NCBI RefSeq assembly: GCF_963556105.2
Contig: NZ_OY829945.1
Span: 198,501 to 262,500, forward strand
DNA: 64,000 nucleotides
Reading direction: 5' to 3'
Source: an uncultured Tolumonas sp.
Lineage (GTDB): Bacteria; Pseudomonadota; Gammaproteobacteria; Enterobacterales; Aeromonadaceae
Positions 47,957 to 57,476 of the stretch are shown piece by piece. A program made the position numbers and the translations under genes. Below the pieces are notes generated by a model, which was not told where the DNA came from, made no database searches, and was given only the letters and a program-made list of their open reading frames with translations. Numbering within the stretch: the stretch's first letter is position 1; the number at the start of each line of letters is the position of its first letter.

Positions 47957-48949
47957 TTATTTGGCAGTGCTGCGGATGATCCCCTCCAGGAATTGACCGA
48001 AGTTATCTCCGTGATGTTCCAGCAGTTTCGGGAACATGGAGATCGGCGTCATGCCCGGGAAGGTATTGATCTCATTCAACAGAATTTCGTTATCTTCGGT
48101 CAGGAAGAAATCGATGCGCGACAGATCTTTCAGACCCAGTTGACTAAACGCTTTCAGCGCATATTCACGGATGGTGGCAACTTGTGCTTCACTTAGGTTG
48201 GGTGCTTCCAGATAAGTGGTGGAATGGCTGCCAGCGCTGTATTTTTCTTCGTAGCTGTAGAAGCTGTCGCTTGGGGTCGCAATTTCACCCGGACGCGTCG
48301 CTACCAATTGCTCGTTATACCGATACACCGCCACTTCCAGCTCACGTGGGCGCACTGCTTTTTCGACCAGCACCTGATCGGAATAACCAAACGCGGCATT
48401 CACTGCTTCAGATAATGCGGCGGCATCGGTCACTTTATAACAACCCACCGACGAACCCTGACTGGCGGCTTTCACGAACACCGCACCCCAGTTACGGAAC
48501 GCCGTGTGCGCTTGTGCATGCGCCGCTTCGTTGTTGGTCGACAGGAACAGGAACGGGGTGTTTGGAATATCGAGGGCCGACAACCACAGTTTGGTGCTGA
48601 CCTTGTTGAAGCACAATTTGCTGCCTTCTGAACCACAGCCAAGGTAAGGCAGGCCGATCAGCTCCAGCATTGATTGAATATCACCGGTTTCACCCGGGAA
48701 ACCGTGAATACAAGGCACCACAAAATCAACCGGCTGCGCGGTGTTATCAAAATGCAGCTGACGATCCATGCCTAAATGGCAAAAACGACCGTCGTTGGTC
48801 TGCCAATGGTCGGGGAACAGTTCAACACGGGTCACACTGATCTCGGCCAAGGATTTCAGCTGGCTTTCCAGAAAATTAGCACTCAGCAGAGAAATTTCGT
48901 GCTCACTGCCGCCGCCGCCGCACAGCAGCAGTACGTGAAGGTGTTTCAT
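47957..48949 (-). CDS. ddl: D-alanine-D-alanine ligase
   Basis: Ddl makes the D-Ala-D-Ala end of the peptidoglycan stem. The 330-residue ATP-grasp enzyme shows LCGGGGSEHEISLLSA near residue 9, PCIHGFPGETGDIQ near 79 (the GxxGE(D/T)G loop), VKAASQGSSVGCYKV near 160, LEVAVY near 205, and the metal/ATP end motif EILLNEINTFPGMT near 290. The gene stands alone, away from the mur cluster, which fits a DdlA-type copy. It converges on uvrA. Confidence 0.95.
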   Translation of the reverse strand: MKHLHVLLLCGGGGSEHEISLLSANFLESQLKSLAEISVTRVELFPDHWQTNDGRFCHLGMDRQLHFDNTAQPVDFVVPCIHGFPGETGDIQSMLELIGLPYLGCGSEGSKLCFNKVSTKLWLSALDIPNTPFLFLSTNNEAAHAQAHTAFRNWGAVFVKAASQGSSVGCYKVTDAAALSEAVNAAFGYSDQVLVEKAVRPRELEVAVYRYNEQLVATRPGEIATPSDSFYSYEEKYSAGSHSTTYLEAPNLSEAQVATIREYALKAFSQLGLKDLSRIDFFLTEDNEILLNEINTFPGMTPISMFPKLLEHHGDNFGQFLEGIIRSTAK

Positions 48950-49268
48950 CTTGATGTCCTATACTATGCGCGATGGCTGCGCTGTGACGAAGAGGGCGGC
49001 CAGCTCCGGCGGCCGCATGTCCGCAGTCTAACAAGTCAGATCCGACAGGGCAAAGCCTTCGGGCCGATTTTCCGGAAATTGGCCGATGATTACGCTGCGC
49101 TGGCAATGTATACCCAAAGTAATTGGAGTTGCAGCAAGACGATAAGTGAACAAATCCCCATGAGCATAGATATACTATGTGATTGGGGTGAGAGAACGCC
49201 GTCAACGACGCTGTAACTTCAAGTACGAAGGGTATATTACACTGAGCAGAACGTAGCAGGGATAGAAT
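48950..49268. other. Spacer between ddl and the lipoprotein gene
   Basis: This 319-bp divergent spacer is largely taken up by a 128-bp palindromic repeat (49109-49236). The part next to ddl is GC-rich and holds no gene that I can support. Confidence 0.5.
49109..49236. repeat. 128-bp palindromic MITE-like repeat
   Basis: The element begins TATACCC and ends GGGTATA. The outer arms (AAAGTAATTGGAGTTGCAGC and, reversed, TTCGTACTTGAAGTTACAGC) pair imperfectly. The inner part (TCCCCATGAGCATAG, then CTATGTGATTGGGG) forms a second stem. The whole could fold into one long hairpin. It resembles, from memory, a short intergenic repeat common in gammaproteobacteria (YPAL/ERIC-like size class). It has no coding capacity, so any movement would need a transposase in trans. 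Confidence 0.75.
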
Positions 49269-49967
49269 ATGTGGCAAATAACCGGCAGCTTATTGGCTGA
49301 TCGTTTTGTAAAGTCGGGGGTATTGACGATAGTCTTATTCACGACCGGTTTACTGGTAGGCGGGTGTGCAAGCGAGCCTGCGGTTCCATTGTTACAGCCA
49401 CAAGGGGAATATCGCCTGTTACCACTGGAAACGACGCGGCGACAGGTCGATGAACTGTTGCAGGGTAACATGGAAACGCTGCTGCAAGTGCAGGCTAAAC
49501 CGAATGAGGTGACGCCACCGGTGTTGTTTGCGCTGGCTTACCAGCTTTATCAGCAACAACATTACCACGATGCCATGTTCTGGTTTTATACCGCCCAGCT
49601 GCGCGCGCGCAGTGATGCCAATAAATCGCTGGATACCTCGACACAACAAGGTGTCACCAAACTCAGTGAGCAATTTGGGGCAGAAATTCCGGCTTATGCT
49701 TTGAGTCATCCGGCCGAGATGGAAACGGCCATGAAACAGGTATTGAGTTGGGATAAAACCACCCAGCGTCGTTACAATCCACGCTGGGTCGCCTTACATG
49801 GCAATGAAGTGCAAAGTGCGCAGGAATATGCGTTTATGCCGATGGAGCGCTGGCCGCAGATCGACCAGCTGACACATCGTGAGTTTGCCCGCGGTTTTGC
49901 CAAGCTGATGGTGTCGCTGCACAATCCGTCAGGTTTTTCGTTGTCCAACCAGCCAGATCCCGGTTAA
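49269..49967 (+). CDS. Lipoprotein of unknown function
   Basis: The 232-residue protein has a signal sequence with lipobox LVGGC (Cys33) after a hydrophobic run, so it should be anchored by lipid in the cell envelope. Residue +2 is Ala, favouring the outer membrane by the usual rule. The mature part is helical: VLFALAYQLYQQQHYHDAMFWFYTAQL looks like one tetratricopeptide-like pair (about residues 85-115), then ALSHPAEMETAMKQVLSWD and a Trp-rich segment. I do not recognise the family. Its last 39 bp overlap the convergent EamA gene. The 128-bp repeat ends 32 bp before its start and may carry or disturb its promoter. Confidence 0.75.
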   Translation: MWQITGSLLADRFVKSGVLTIVLFTTGLLVGGCASEPAVPLLQPQGEYRLLPLETTRRQVDELLQGNMETLLQVQAKPNEVTPPVLFALAYQLYQQQHYHDAMFWFYTAQLRARSDANKSLDTSTQQGVTKLSEQFGAEIPAYALSHPAEMETAMKQVLSWDKTTQRRYNPRWVALHGNEVQSAQEYAFMPMERWPQIDQLTHREFARGFAKLMVSLHNPSGFSLSNQPDPG

Positions 49968-50816
49968 TACCACGCCCACGCCCGCCCATTGCAGCGGGCT
50001 TAAGTGTTCATCCAGAATACCAATACTCAGGAATATAGTCAGGATCGGGCCGACACTGCCGATCAGGGCTGTTTTCCCGGCACCAATACGTGCCATGGCG
50101 GCTGCCAGCGCGTAGATGGGTAACACGGTAGCGACCAGCGCCATGATCATGCCATAGCCCCAAACGGGTAAAGGCTGATGCAGCAACGTTCCGAGCGGGC
50201 GAGTCAGCAAATAATGCGCAAACATCGCCAGCGCAGAGATGGTTAAACCCAGTTCGGCAAATCGCATAGAACCAATCCGCTTTATAACGGACGGGCTCCA
50301 GGTTAGATAAAAGGCATAACTGACCGTGCTGGCAACCACAAAAAACATGCCCAGCAGATCGAGTCGTGCACCGGCAAAATCAGGGGCTAGCACCAACACC
50401 ATACCGCAGTAGGTCAGCGCCATCGCCGACCACATCCGACGGCTGATACTGGTTTTCATCAACCAAGCCGAAAGCAAGACCGTCAGGGTGGGATATAAGC
50501 ACAAGATCAGGCGTTCAATACTGGCACTGACGGTTTCTAAGCCGAGAAAATCGAGAAGACTGGATAAGTAATAACCGAGTAAACCGAGCAGAATGATCAT
50601 ACCGCGGTCATGCCAGGATAAAGCCGTGGCGGGAGCTTTGCGCAGCAGGCGCATGGTGATAATTAATGGTAAGACCAAAAGCAAGCGGATGGTCACCAGC
50701 GTGGTGCCGTCGACGCCATAACGGTAGGCGAGTTTGACAAAAATCGCTTTGCAGGCAAAACCGGTGGCGGCCAAGATCGCCAGCAGCAAGCCGGTCATGT
50801 AGTTCGACAGTTTCAT
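49929..50816 (-). CDS. EamA/DMT family transporter
   Basis: The 295-residue inner-membrane protein has ten hydrophobic segments in two EamA repeats (about residues 5-140 and 150-290). Typical features are LYPTLTVLLSAWLMK near the end of the first repeat and LIGSVGPILTIFLSIGILDEHLSPLQWAGVGVV-type end of the second. Such proteins export metabolites or amino acids; the cargo here is unknown. Its ATG overlaps the upstream phosphatase gene by 4 bp. Its end overlaps the convergent lipoprotein gene. Confidence 0.9.
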   Translation of the reverse strand: MKLSNYMTGLLLAILAATGFACKAIFVKLAYRYGVDGTTLVTIRLLLVLPLIITMRLLRKAPATALSWHDRGMIILLGLLGYYLSSLLDFLGLETVSASIERLILCLYPTLTVLLSAWLMKTSISRRMWSAMALTYCGMVLVLAPDFAGARLDLLGMFFVVASTVSYAFYLTWSPSVIKRIGSMRFAELGLTISALAMFAHYLLTRPLGTLLHQPLPVWGYGMIMALVATVLPIYALAAAMARIGAGKTALIGSVGPILTIFLSIGILDEHLSPLQWAGVGVVLTGIWLVGQRKT

Positions 50817-51535
50817 CGTTGGGCTTCCGGAATGAGGGTCAGCAGATCACGAATATCTTGCAACATCAGATGCGGCAAGGTGTGCAGGCTGCGCCAGTCT
50901 TGCCCTTGGTTGTTGATCCAAGCGGCTTGATAACCGTTTCTTATCGCGCCGAATACATCGGTAGTCACATCATCCCCGACATGCAGGATCTGTTGCGGCT
51001 GTAATTCCAATCGTGCGGCCATCAAACGGAACAAATCTGGTGCCGGCTTCATGCGTTGGCCATTACCGGCTTTGAGTACATGCTTAAAATGACCCTCCAG
51101 CCCGATGCGTTCCAGCAGCACATTGCCATTGGTGATCACGACCAACGGGAAATGGCGGCTGAGTTTTTTCAACACCTCAATCGATTCCGGCGGTACGGCC
51201 ACTTGCGAGCGGACTTCCAGAAATTCGGCAAAACAGCGTTGTGCCTCGATTTTTGCTGTCTCAGCGGGCATCCCCCCGCGTTGCAAGCCCACTTCCAACA
51301 TGACAATCCGGCAGCGGCTGACATCGTCTTTCAGTGACGGGTCGGCATGCTGTAATTCGTGTTTCAGCTGCAGCCACGAGGCCCGATCATACATGGCGCT
51401 AGCCAGATAACGGTCGCGCATGTGTTCCACCATCCATTGCTCGGCGTGTTCAATCACCGGACGGTTGTCGTATAAGGTGTCATCAAGATCAAAACTGATA
51501 GCACGGATGTCCTGTAAACGACGGAAGAACTGCAT
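50813..51535 (-). CDS. yigB: HAD phosphatase, YigB type (riboflavin pathway)
   Basis: The 240-residue HAD hydrolase matches E. coli YigB in sequence and length: ISFDLDDTLYDNRPVI (nucleophile Asp in DLDDT), VVITNGN (motif II), the lysine in GQRMKPAPDLF, and LHVGDDVTTDVFGAIRNGYQAAWI (motif IV). E. coli YigB dephosphorylates 5-amino-6-(5-phospho-ribitylamino)uracil in riboflavin synthesis. The same role is inferred. It lies 22 bp after a LysR gene and overlaps the EamA gene by 4 bp, so the three may be one unit. Confidence 0.88.
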   Translation of the reverse strand: MQFFRRLQDIRAISFDLDDTLYDNRPVIEHAEQWMVEHMRDRYLASAMYDRASWLQLKHELQHADPSLKDDVSRCRIVMLEVGLQRGGMPAETAKIEAQRCFAEFLEVRSQVAVPPESIEVLKKLSRHFPLVVITNGNVLLERIGLEGHFKHVLKAGNGQRMKPAPDLFRLMAARLELQPQQILHVGDDVTTDVFGAIRNGYQAAWINNQGQDWRSLHTLPHLMLQDIRDLLTLIPEAQR

Positions 51536-51557
51536 GGTGGGCTCCGAAAGAAAATTC

Positions 51558-52550
51558 TCAGCGTATAGTAACTGCTTTTATCTCAGCGGGACTATCAACT
51601 TGTTTCACCGCCGGCGCACTGTTGGCCGCGATGCCGCGTTCCGGGCCGATGATTTTGCAGAACCGCTGCACGATATTTTGTGCTTGCCGCACAATCGCTT
51701 CGCAGTGTTCCAGCCCGGAGCCGGTACGCCACGAAGCTACTTGCGACAACATCGACAGTGAAGACGGCTGGGTATTGGCAATGTTTAAAATCACCAAGGA
51801 ACCATTCGCCAGTTGTTCGCGCACCAACGCGGGCGGGATCACGCCGATGCCAAAACCATCTTCAATCAGGCGGGTCATGGCAGCAAATGAGTTTACGCAG
51901 CTAATGCGGGGCGACGTTATGCCATTGAGATGCAGCAAGCTCAGAATATCTTGATGCGGCCGCGAGTTGGCGACAAAAGTGATCAACCGTTCACTGGCTA
52001 ATTCCTGCAGCGACGAGAAGGGGCGGTTATAGGGGGAATTAGCGGCAACAATCCAGCGCATTGGGTATTTCGCCAGCTCCAGATTGCGGATCGATTCCAG
52101 ACGCACCAGGTCTGCCTGAAAGGCGATATCCAGATACCCTTTTTGCAATTGATTTGACAGTCCGCGCGCACTGTCGACCGCAATTTCGACTTCCAGATGC
52201 GGGTAATTGACCGTGATCCAGGATAACAGTTCAATAAACCAGGTTTGTACTACCGAATCGATGGCACCGATACGGACTTTACCTTCATAACCACTGGCTT
52301 GCCCGAGTGACATACGTAAGGCATGTGCTCGCCCGACGATCTGTTCGGCATACTCCAGCACCTTGTCACCATCCGGGGTCAAACGTACACCTTTATTGTC
52401 GCGTACGAACAATTTAACACCGAGTTCCTCTTCCAGTGCCGCAATGCGGTTGGAGATCGACGCCTGTGTGGTGAACAATTTTTCCGCAGTTAAACGAAAA
52501 CTATTTAATCGTGCGACCCACAAAAATGTTTCCAGAAAACGAACGTTCAC
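51558..52550 (-). CDS. LysR-type transcriptional regulator
   Basis: The 330-residue regulator begins with the LysR winged helix (MNVRFLETFLWVARLNSFRLTA, then TTQASISNRIAALEEELGVKLF). A linker helix and an effector domain (about 90-300) follow. The C-terminal 35 residues beyond the usual end are Ala/Pro/Val-rich. It is divergent from an MFS exporter gene 258 bp away, which is therefore its most likely target. The inducer is unknown. Confidence 0.9.
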   Translation of the reverse strand: MNVRFLETFLWVARLNSFRLTAEKLFTTQASISNRIAALEEELGVKLFVRDNKGVRLTPDGDKVLEYAEQIVGRAHALRMSLGQASGYEGKVRIGAIDSVVQTWFIELLSWITVNYPHLEVEIAVDSARGLSNQLQKGYLDIAFQADLVRLESIRNLELAKYPMRWIVAANSPYNRPFSSLQELASERLITFVANSRPHQDILSLLHLNGITSPRISCVNSFAAMTRLIEDGFGIGVIPPALVREQLANGSLVILNIANTQPSSLSMLSQVASWRTGSGLEHCEAIVRQAQNIVQRFCKIIGPERGIAANSAPAVKQVDSPAEIKAVTIR

Positions 52551-52746
52551 ATTAACCCCTTGAAACGCAGATGCTTATGCGGCCTGCCTTGAGCAGGAAC
52601 TGGAATGTGTTCTGCATAATCTACGCCAAAATTGGTGAAAAGTTTTTCTTATCACAGGCTATGAATATTAGTCGTTAGACAGTTATGACCCTTGCTACTG
52701 ATAATTATGAAAAACCTCGTCAATCGTTCGATTTACAGAGTTTTTC

Positions 52747-52770
52747 ACCATGAAAGTGTCATTTCATGGT
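52747..52770. promoter_or_regulatory. Perfect inverted repeat before the MFS gene
   Basis: ACCATGAAA and TTTCATGGT flank six bases (GTGTCA), 38 bp before the MFS start. A longer-range pair (TGAAAAAC...GTTTTTCA) lies just upstream. It could be a LysR or other operator, or a leader hairpin. Confidence 0.45.
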
Positions 52771-52808
52771 TTCGGGCTTTGTATTCCCGCTAAATCCAGA
52801 GAACAAAA

Positions 52809-54110
52809 ATGAGTAGTGACAGTAGCAGTGGCGCATACTATAAAGATCCAGCGGTTATTCAACAACCCGTGATCCTGCAGCAAAAAGAATTAAGTCGCAG
52901 CGAGAAATGGGTACCGGTGATCTACTCCTGTTTGCTGATCGCCGTTGGTCAGACCGGAATGAGTTTATTACTGCCAGCCCTGCCGGAAATGCACCAGGAT
53001 CTGGGTATTTCTTCGCAGATGACACAATGGTTGGTGTCGGCTTATCTGCTCGGTTTTGGCCCCTCACAACTGTTCTATGGCCCGTTATCTGATATTTACG
53101 GCCGCCGTCCGGTGTTGTTATCCGGTTTGATGGTGGCGGTATTTGGCATTCTGCTTTGCTTGTTCGCGCACAACAGTGCGTCACTGATTATTTTAGGGCG
53201 TGTGTTGCAGGGTATTGGTGCCGGTTGTGCATCGGTCATTGCCCGCGTCTCACTGCGTGACCGTTATGAAGGTTCTCATTTACGTCAGGCGATGGCTTAT
53301 TTTGGCATTGTGATGGCGTTTGTGCCGACCATTACTCCATTAGCTGGCGGTTTTCTGACCACTCATTTTGGCTGGGTCAGTATTTTCTTCACCATGGCGG
53401 GTTATTTAGGTTTGTTGTGGGTGCTGTTGTTCTATCGTTTTGACGAAACCCATCAAGCGCAGTCTGCGGATGAACGGGCGCACTTCATCGATTTTGTGCA
53501 TCAATATGCCCAGTTGCTGAAGAGTAATCACTTCCGTTGTTACTCTGGTGTGGTGTGGATCCAGTATTCGTTGAACGTTTTTTCTATCTCAGTAATGCCC
53601 TTCATCATGCAAATGCAAGTCGGCATGAGTGCGGATGTGTATGGTCGCTGGACGCTATTACCGGCATTTTCTCTGGTTTTGGGCGGCATCTTGGCCAGTA
53701 AAACCCGTCACTATTTCTCGAAAGAAACCGTCTTGCAAGGCGCGTCGCTGCTGCAATTTTTATCTGGTTTGAGCATGTTGTTACTGCCGCACACCGCATT
53801 GTTAATGATGTTGGGTCTGGCGCTGTTTGCTTTCGGCAATGGCATGGCATTCCCGAATGCGCTGGCCAGTTTGCTGGAACCTTACAAACGCACGGCTGGT
53901 ACTGCGACAGCGCTGGCGGGCGCGGGGCAAATGTTATCAGCCTCACTCGCCAGTGCCTTGTTAGTTGGCTTGGGCGTCACTTCGATTTTTGGTCTGGGCA
54001 TAGTGTTGTTGCTGGGCAGTGCAGTGCTGTTGTATCTGACCCATCATGCACGCAATACCGTACCTGCTTCAGATGATTGGCATTCACACCATCAGCCAGT
54101 TCATCACTGA
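52809..54110 (+). CDS. MFS drug-resistance transporter (Bcr/CflA/EmrD-like)
   Basis: The 433-residue protein has 12 predicted helices. Motif A (GPLSDIYGRRPVLL) follows helix 2. Motif B/C-like GRVLQGIGAGCASVIARV is in helix 4, and FGIVMAFVPTITPLAGGFL is the family's helix-5 antiporter motif (GPxxGG-like). It opens with an unusually long polar N-terminus (about 38 residues). The proton-driven 12-helix drug exporter class is clear. The substrate is unknown. It is divergent from the LysR gene and ends at a strong terminator. Confidence 0.9.
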   Translation: MSSDSSSGAYYKDPAVIQQPVILQQKELSRSEKWVPVIYSCLLIAVGQTGMSLLLPALPEMHQDLGISSQMTQWLVSAYLLGFGPSQLFYGPLSDIYGRRPVLLSGLMVAVFGILLCLFAHNSASLIILGRVLQGIGAGCASVIARVSLRDRYEGSHLRQAMAYFGIVMAFVPTITPLAGGFLTTHFGWVSIFFTMAGYLGLLWVLLFYRFDETHQAQSADERAHFIDFVHQYAQLLKSNHFRCYSGVVWIQYSLNVFSISVMPFIMQMQVGMSADVYGRWTLLPAFSLVLGGILASKTRHYFSKETVLQGASLLQFLSGLSMLLLPHTALLMMLGLALFAFGNGMAFPNALASLLEPYKRTAGTATALAGAGQMLSASLASALLVGLGVTSIFGLGIVLLLGSAVLLYLTHHARNTVPASDDWHSHHQPVHH

Positions 54111-54171
54111 GCTCTTTACCGAGCTATCCATCACCGAGTTCCTTTGTAGAACGCTGAATAAGCGGACCTTT

Positions 54172-54207
54172 AGCGGCGAGAAGTCTCCTCTCGCCGCTCT
54201 TTTTTTC
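54172..54207 (+). terminator. Rho-independent terminator after the MFS gene
   Basis: AGCGGCGAGA and TCTCGCCGCT pair perfectly around a 7-nt loop, followed by CTTTTTTTC. Confidence 0.93.
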
Positions 54208-54261
54208 TGTTCCGAAAAAATTTCCGTTAAGCTAAGCCGATACCAATATTGAGGAAAAATC

Positions 54262-54702
54262 ATGATTGCTTTGATCCAGCGGGTCAGTGAAGCCCGTGTT
54301 GTGGTGGACGGTGAAATTACCGGCGAAATAGGCCAAGGCTTGCTGGTGTTATTGGGCGTTGAGCGTGGTGATGATGCGGCGAAAGCCGATAAGTTAGCGC
54401 ATCGTGTAGCGGGTTATCGGGTGTTCAGCGATGCTGACGGGAAAATGAATCTGAATGTGCAACAAGTCGGCGGTAGTGTGCTGGTGGTTTCCCAGTTCAC
54501 CTTAGCCGCGGATACCCACAAAGGCATGCGGCCAAGTTTTGCCGAACGCAATGCGGATCCAGCACAGGCTGAAAGTTTGTATGAACATTTTATCGCACAG
54601 GTAGCGGCTAAGGGTGTTCCGGTGGCCAGTGGCCGGTTTGCGGCCGATATGCAGGTCAGTCTAGTGAACGATGGCCCGGTTACCTTTTGGTTGCAGGTCT
54701 AG
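54262..54702 (+). CDS. dtd: D-aminoacyl-tRNA deacylase
   Basis: Dtd removes wrongly attached D-amino acids (and glycine on tRNA-Ala) from tRNA. The 146-residue protein (E. coli 145) has both active-site motifs: [14 protein letters not shown] near residue 76 with GMRPSF after it, and the cross-subunit [10 protein letters not shown] near 135. A GAGG site precedes the ATG. Its last four bases overlap the convergent spermidine-synthase-like gene. Confidence 0.96.
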   Translation: MIALIQRVSEARVVVDGEITGEIGQGLLVLLGVERGDDAAKADKLAHRVAGYRVFSDADGKMNLNVQQVGGSVLVVSQFTLAADTHKGMRPSFAERNADPAQAESLYEHFIAQVAAKGVPVASGRFAADMQVSLVNDGPVTFWLQV

Positions 54703-55391
54703 GTGGTTACAGGTCTAGGTAGTTGTTTAGGTTCGGTCCACAGCAGATAGTTGCGGTAGCCGGCGATTTGCACGCTGCGGACATCACCACAATGGGCCAG
54801 TAACTGCTGCACCCGTTGCCACTCTTGTTCGGTGCGCGGCAGTAAATTCACAATGACTTTACCCTCCGCAGTCATGTTTTTTTGCAGTTGCTGGTAGGTT
54901 TCAGCTTGAAACAAGGGCGCTGGGCTGCCGTCATCACTGAACAGATCGATCAAGATCAGATCGTATTGTTGGCGAGCATTGCTCAGCCAAACAAAGGCAT
55001 CCTGAGTATGTAGCTGTGGTTGTTCGGCTTGCTGGAAAAACCGTTGATAGAGATGAATGACCTGCTGATTCAGATCGATGGCGGTTTGTTGCACGCCGGG
55101 GTAACGATGGTGTAACCAACGCAGGAAATCGCCACCCCCCAAACCTAAATGTAAGACCTGTTCGGCATGGGCGGGTAACAAGGCCCGTAAGATCTGCTGG
55201 TGGGGTAAACACAACTCATCCGGTGCCGTATGACGTAAGACCGATTGCACAACACCATCCAGCAGCAACCAGCGAAATTCGCTGTCTTCGCGCACCTCCA
55301 GTGATTGTTCTTCTTTCCGCTGCCAATAAATAAGCGCCCCGGCTTCGCTGGCGGTCGTGACATCGAACTCCACAGCCGGGAAGGCATTCAT
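54699..55391 (-). CDS. Spermidine synthase-like protein (SAM-fold)
   Basis: The 230-residue protein has the Rossmann nucleotide loop [13 protein letters not shown] near residue 81, an acidic strand [10 protein letters not shown] near 104, and [16 protein letters not shown] near 144, as in the aminopropyltransferase/spermidine synthase family. It lacks the N-terminal beta domain of full SpeE (about 285 residues) and the DxGDGE-type catalytic box is not obvious. True synthase activity is therefore uncertain. It overlaps the upstream AsmA-family gene by 4 bp and probably shares its transcript. Confidence 0.8.
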   Translation of the reverse strand: MNAFPAVEFDVTTASEAGALIYWQRKEEQSLEVREDSEFRWLLLDGVVQSVLRHTAPDELCLPHQQILRALLPAHAEQVLHLGLGGGDFLRWLHHRYPGVQQTAIDLNQQVIHLYQRFFQQAEQPQLHTQDAFVWLSNARQQYDLILIDLFSDDGSPAPLFQAETYQQLQKNMTAEGKVIVNLLPRTEQEWQRVQQLLAHCGDVRSVQIAGYRNYLLWTEPKQLPRPVTT

Positions 55392-57427
55392 TCCCGTAAC
55401 GCCCCTTCTTTACCCTGTGGCGGATAATGGATCGGCTGGGTGGCCCAGTTGCCGGCATTATTTGCTGGCAAACGGAATTGTAATTTCGGTGTGGTTAACT
55501 CACCACTTAGGGTGCCGAGTAATTCCGGTTGATTCTGATCATTGAGTAAACCAAGCTGTAGTTGCCAGCTGTTTTTACTGAGATCCAAGCCTTGTTTCAC
55601 ACCGATCAAATGTGTAATAGATTCAAATGCCGAGTTGCTGAAATCAAGCCGGCCTTTATCGGCTTGCAGGTTAATCCGAACATGGTTAAACGCACTGTCG
55701 CCACCGCGTAATTTACCAATCATCTGACCAAAATCCTGTGTCGGCGGGGCTTTGGGGGTTAGTAGGGCATCGAGATAGGCATCGAGTGTCAGCCCATTAA
55801 CAAACAGATCCTGCATATCCAAAGTCGCAGAGCCTTTAAGGCTTGGTTTGATGCTAGTCCAGTCTTGCCCTTGTGCTTGCAGATCGAGCGTCAGATTGGC
55901 TTGACCGGCAAATGGATAACGCGGCCCCCACATCTCGCTGAGTTGTTCCAAATCGAAATTCTTCAGTGACAGTTTTAATTGATGTGGAATGTCAGCTTTC
56001 AGCCCCCATTGGCCGCTGATATTCAAGGCGGACTCTTCCAATTGAGTCGTAAATTGTTTGAATTGCACTGCGTTGTCAGCCATTTCGGCTTGGAATTCGG
56101 CTTTGCGGCTGACCAGTGTTTGCCATACTAACTCCAGCCAGCTGCCTTCCAGCCGGGATTTGTGGCTACTGTTTTGCAGGCCCTGGGGTGTCCAACGCAG
56201 ATCCGTGAGGAACAGATCCAGCCATTTCATGGTTAAGGGCACACTGTCATCAAACGAGATCAGCGAGAAATGACTGACATCCAAACGGCGCAGGTCAATT
56301 TGTTGGAATGGTTGTGCCGCCAACCATTCATGCCAGCCGGGACGCAGCTCGGGTTGCATGTTGTTTAATTGCAGGTCATTGATTGTGAGTGTGGCTGGTT
56401 GGCGGTTACCTTCGAGATCGGCATTAAATTGTCCGGCGTAGGCAGCGCCTTCCAGTTGTAGACGCCAGTCTTGTTCACGCAGGCGACCTTCGCCCTGCAT
56501 ATCGGTTAACTGAAACAGGCCATCGGTGAATTCGCCCAGTTTGCCCTGATATTCAAAGGTAGGCCATTGCCCTGGTAACCAGGTCAGTTTTTCGACCGTC
56601 CCGGTGGCCTGATTCAGCGCAAAATGTTTGCTCAGATCAATGGCACTGATGTTTTCTAAGGTGATTTGTTCTGCCGTAATGTGGGGTAAAACCACGGGGA
56701 GCGTCGGTAGCGTTTGTAGGTCAAGCTGCCAATTCGCGAGCGCTAGTTCCTGAAAATCGAGCTGATTGTGGTTCAGATCCCAGCTCAGTTTGGCGGCCAT
56801 GCCACCATGGAACAGGTCACTTTCCAGATCGTTGATGGTGATGATACGGCCTGATTGTGTGCCTTGGGCGCGGGTTCGTCCCAGTATTAAGGCATCGAGT
56901 TGTAACCGATCAACACTGGCGTCAAATTTGACATCAGCAAACGGCAGCACTTCGCCATCCCGGATCGGTTGCCAGTTGGTGAGATGCAGACTGCCACCGT
57001 CTAATGAACCGTTATTCCAGCTCAGTTTCATCTTATCAATGGTCAGATCATCGATCTGTAACTGACGCAGTGGCTGCGGCAGATTGAGGCCAGGTTGCCA
57101 TTTGATTTGTGGGTGAATGATATCCAGATGCGCGATATGTAACTGACGTTGCCACCACGAGCCACTGGCGATTTCCAGATAGACTTTATCTGCTTTGAGA
57201 TCCGGGCCGAGGGTCACATTTTCTGCCAGCACCACATTCGGGAACAGCGGGTTGTAATTGAGTTTACCGATCTCCAGCGGCAGACCGGTTTGCTGTTGCA
57301 CCCAAGCGACAAAAGGGCCTTTCAGATGTTCCGGTTTGAGCAGACCCAAGGTTAACCAGATAGCCGCAACAAGCACCAGAACGGTATACAGAAACCAGCG
57401 AAAAGCACGATGCATGAAAAAAGCCAT
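55388..57427 (-). CDS. AsmA-family envelope protein
   Basis: The 679-residue protein has one N-terminal membrane anchor (about residues 8-26, WFLYTVLVLVAAIWLTLG). A long periplasmic region rich in beta repeats follows. The opening QQQTGLPLEIGKLNYNPLF is the AsmA N-terminal pattern, and the late part (ISGQWGLKADIPHQLKL, GQANLTLDLQAQGQDW, GSATLDMQDLFVNGLTLD near 500-570) matches the AsmA-C region. AsmA-like proteins form lipid-conducting bridges between inner and outer membranes; that role is inferred. It lies between recG and the synthase-like gene on the same strand. Confidence 0.85.
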   Translation of the reverse strand: MAFFMHRAFRWFLYTVLVLVAAIWLTLGLLKPEHLKGPFVAWVQQQTGLPLEIGKLNYNPLFPNVVLAENVTLGPDLKADKVYLEIASGSWWQRQLHIAHLDIIHPQIKWQPGLNLPQPLRQLQIDDLTIDKMKLSWNNGSLDGGSLHLTNWQPIRDGEVLPFADVKFDASVDRLQLDALILGRTRAQGTQSGRIITINDLESDLFHGGMAAKLSWDLNHNQLDFQELALANWQLDLQTLPTLPVVLPHITAEQITLENISAIDLSKHFALNQATGTVEKLTWLPGQWPTFEYQGKLGEFTDGLFQLTDMQGEGRLREQDWRLQLEGAAYAGQFNADLEGNRQPATLTINDLQLNNMQPELRPGWHEWLAAQPFQQIDLRRLDVSHFSLISFDDSVPLTMKWLDLFLTDLRWTPQGLQNSSHKSRLEGSWLELVWQTLVSRKAEFQAEMADNAVQFKQFTTQLEESALNISGQWGLKADIPHQLKLSLKNFDLEQLSEMWGPRYPFAGQANLTLDLQAQGQDWTSIKPSLKGSATLDMQDLFVNGLTLDAYLDALLTPKAPPTQDFGQMIGKLRGGDSAFNHVRINLQADKGRLDFSNSAFESITHLIGVKQGLDLSKNSWQLQLGLLNDQNQPELLGTLSGELTTPKLQFRLPANNAGNWATQPIHYPPQGKEGALRE

Positions 57428-57476
57428 TCAGAACACACAATTAAGGCAAGTTTGACCTTCAGTGTAACGGATGGCA

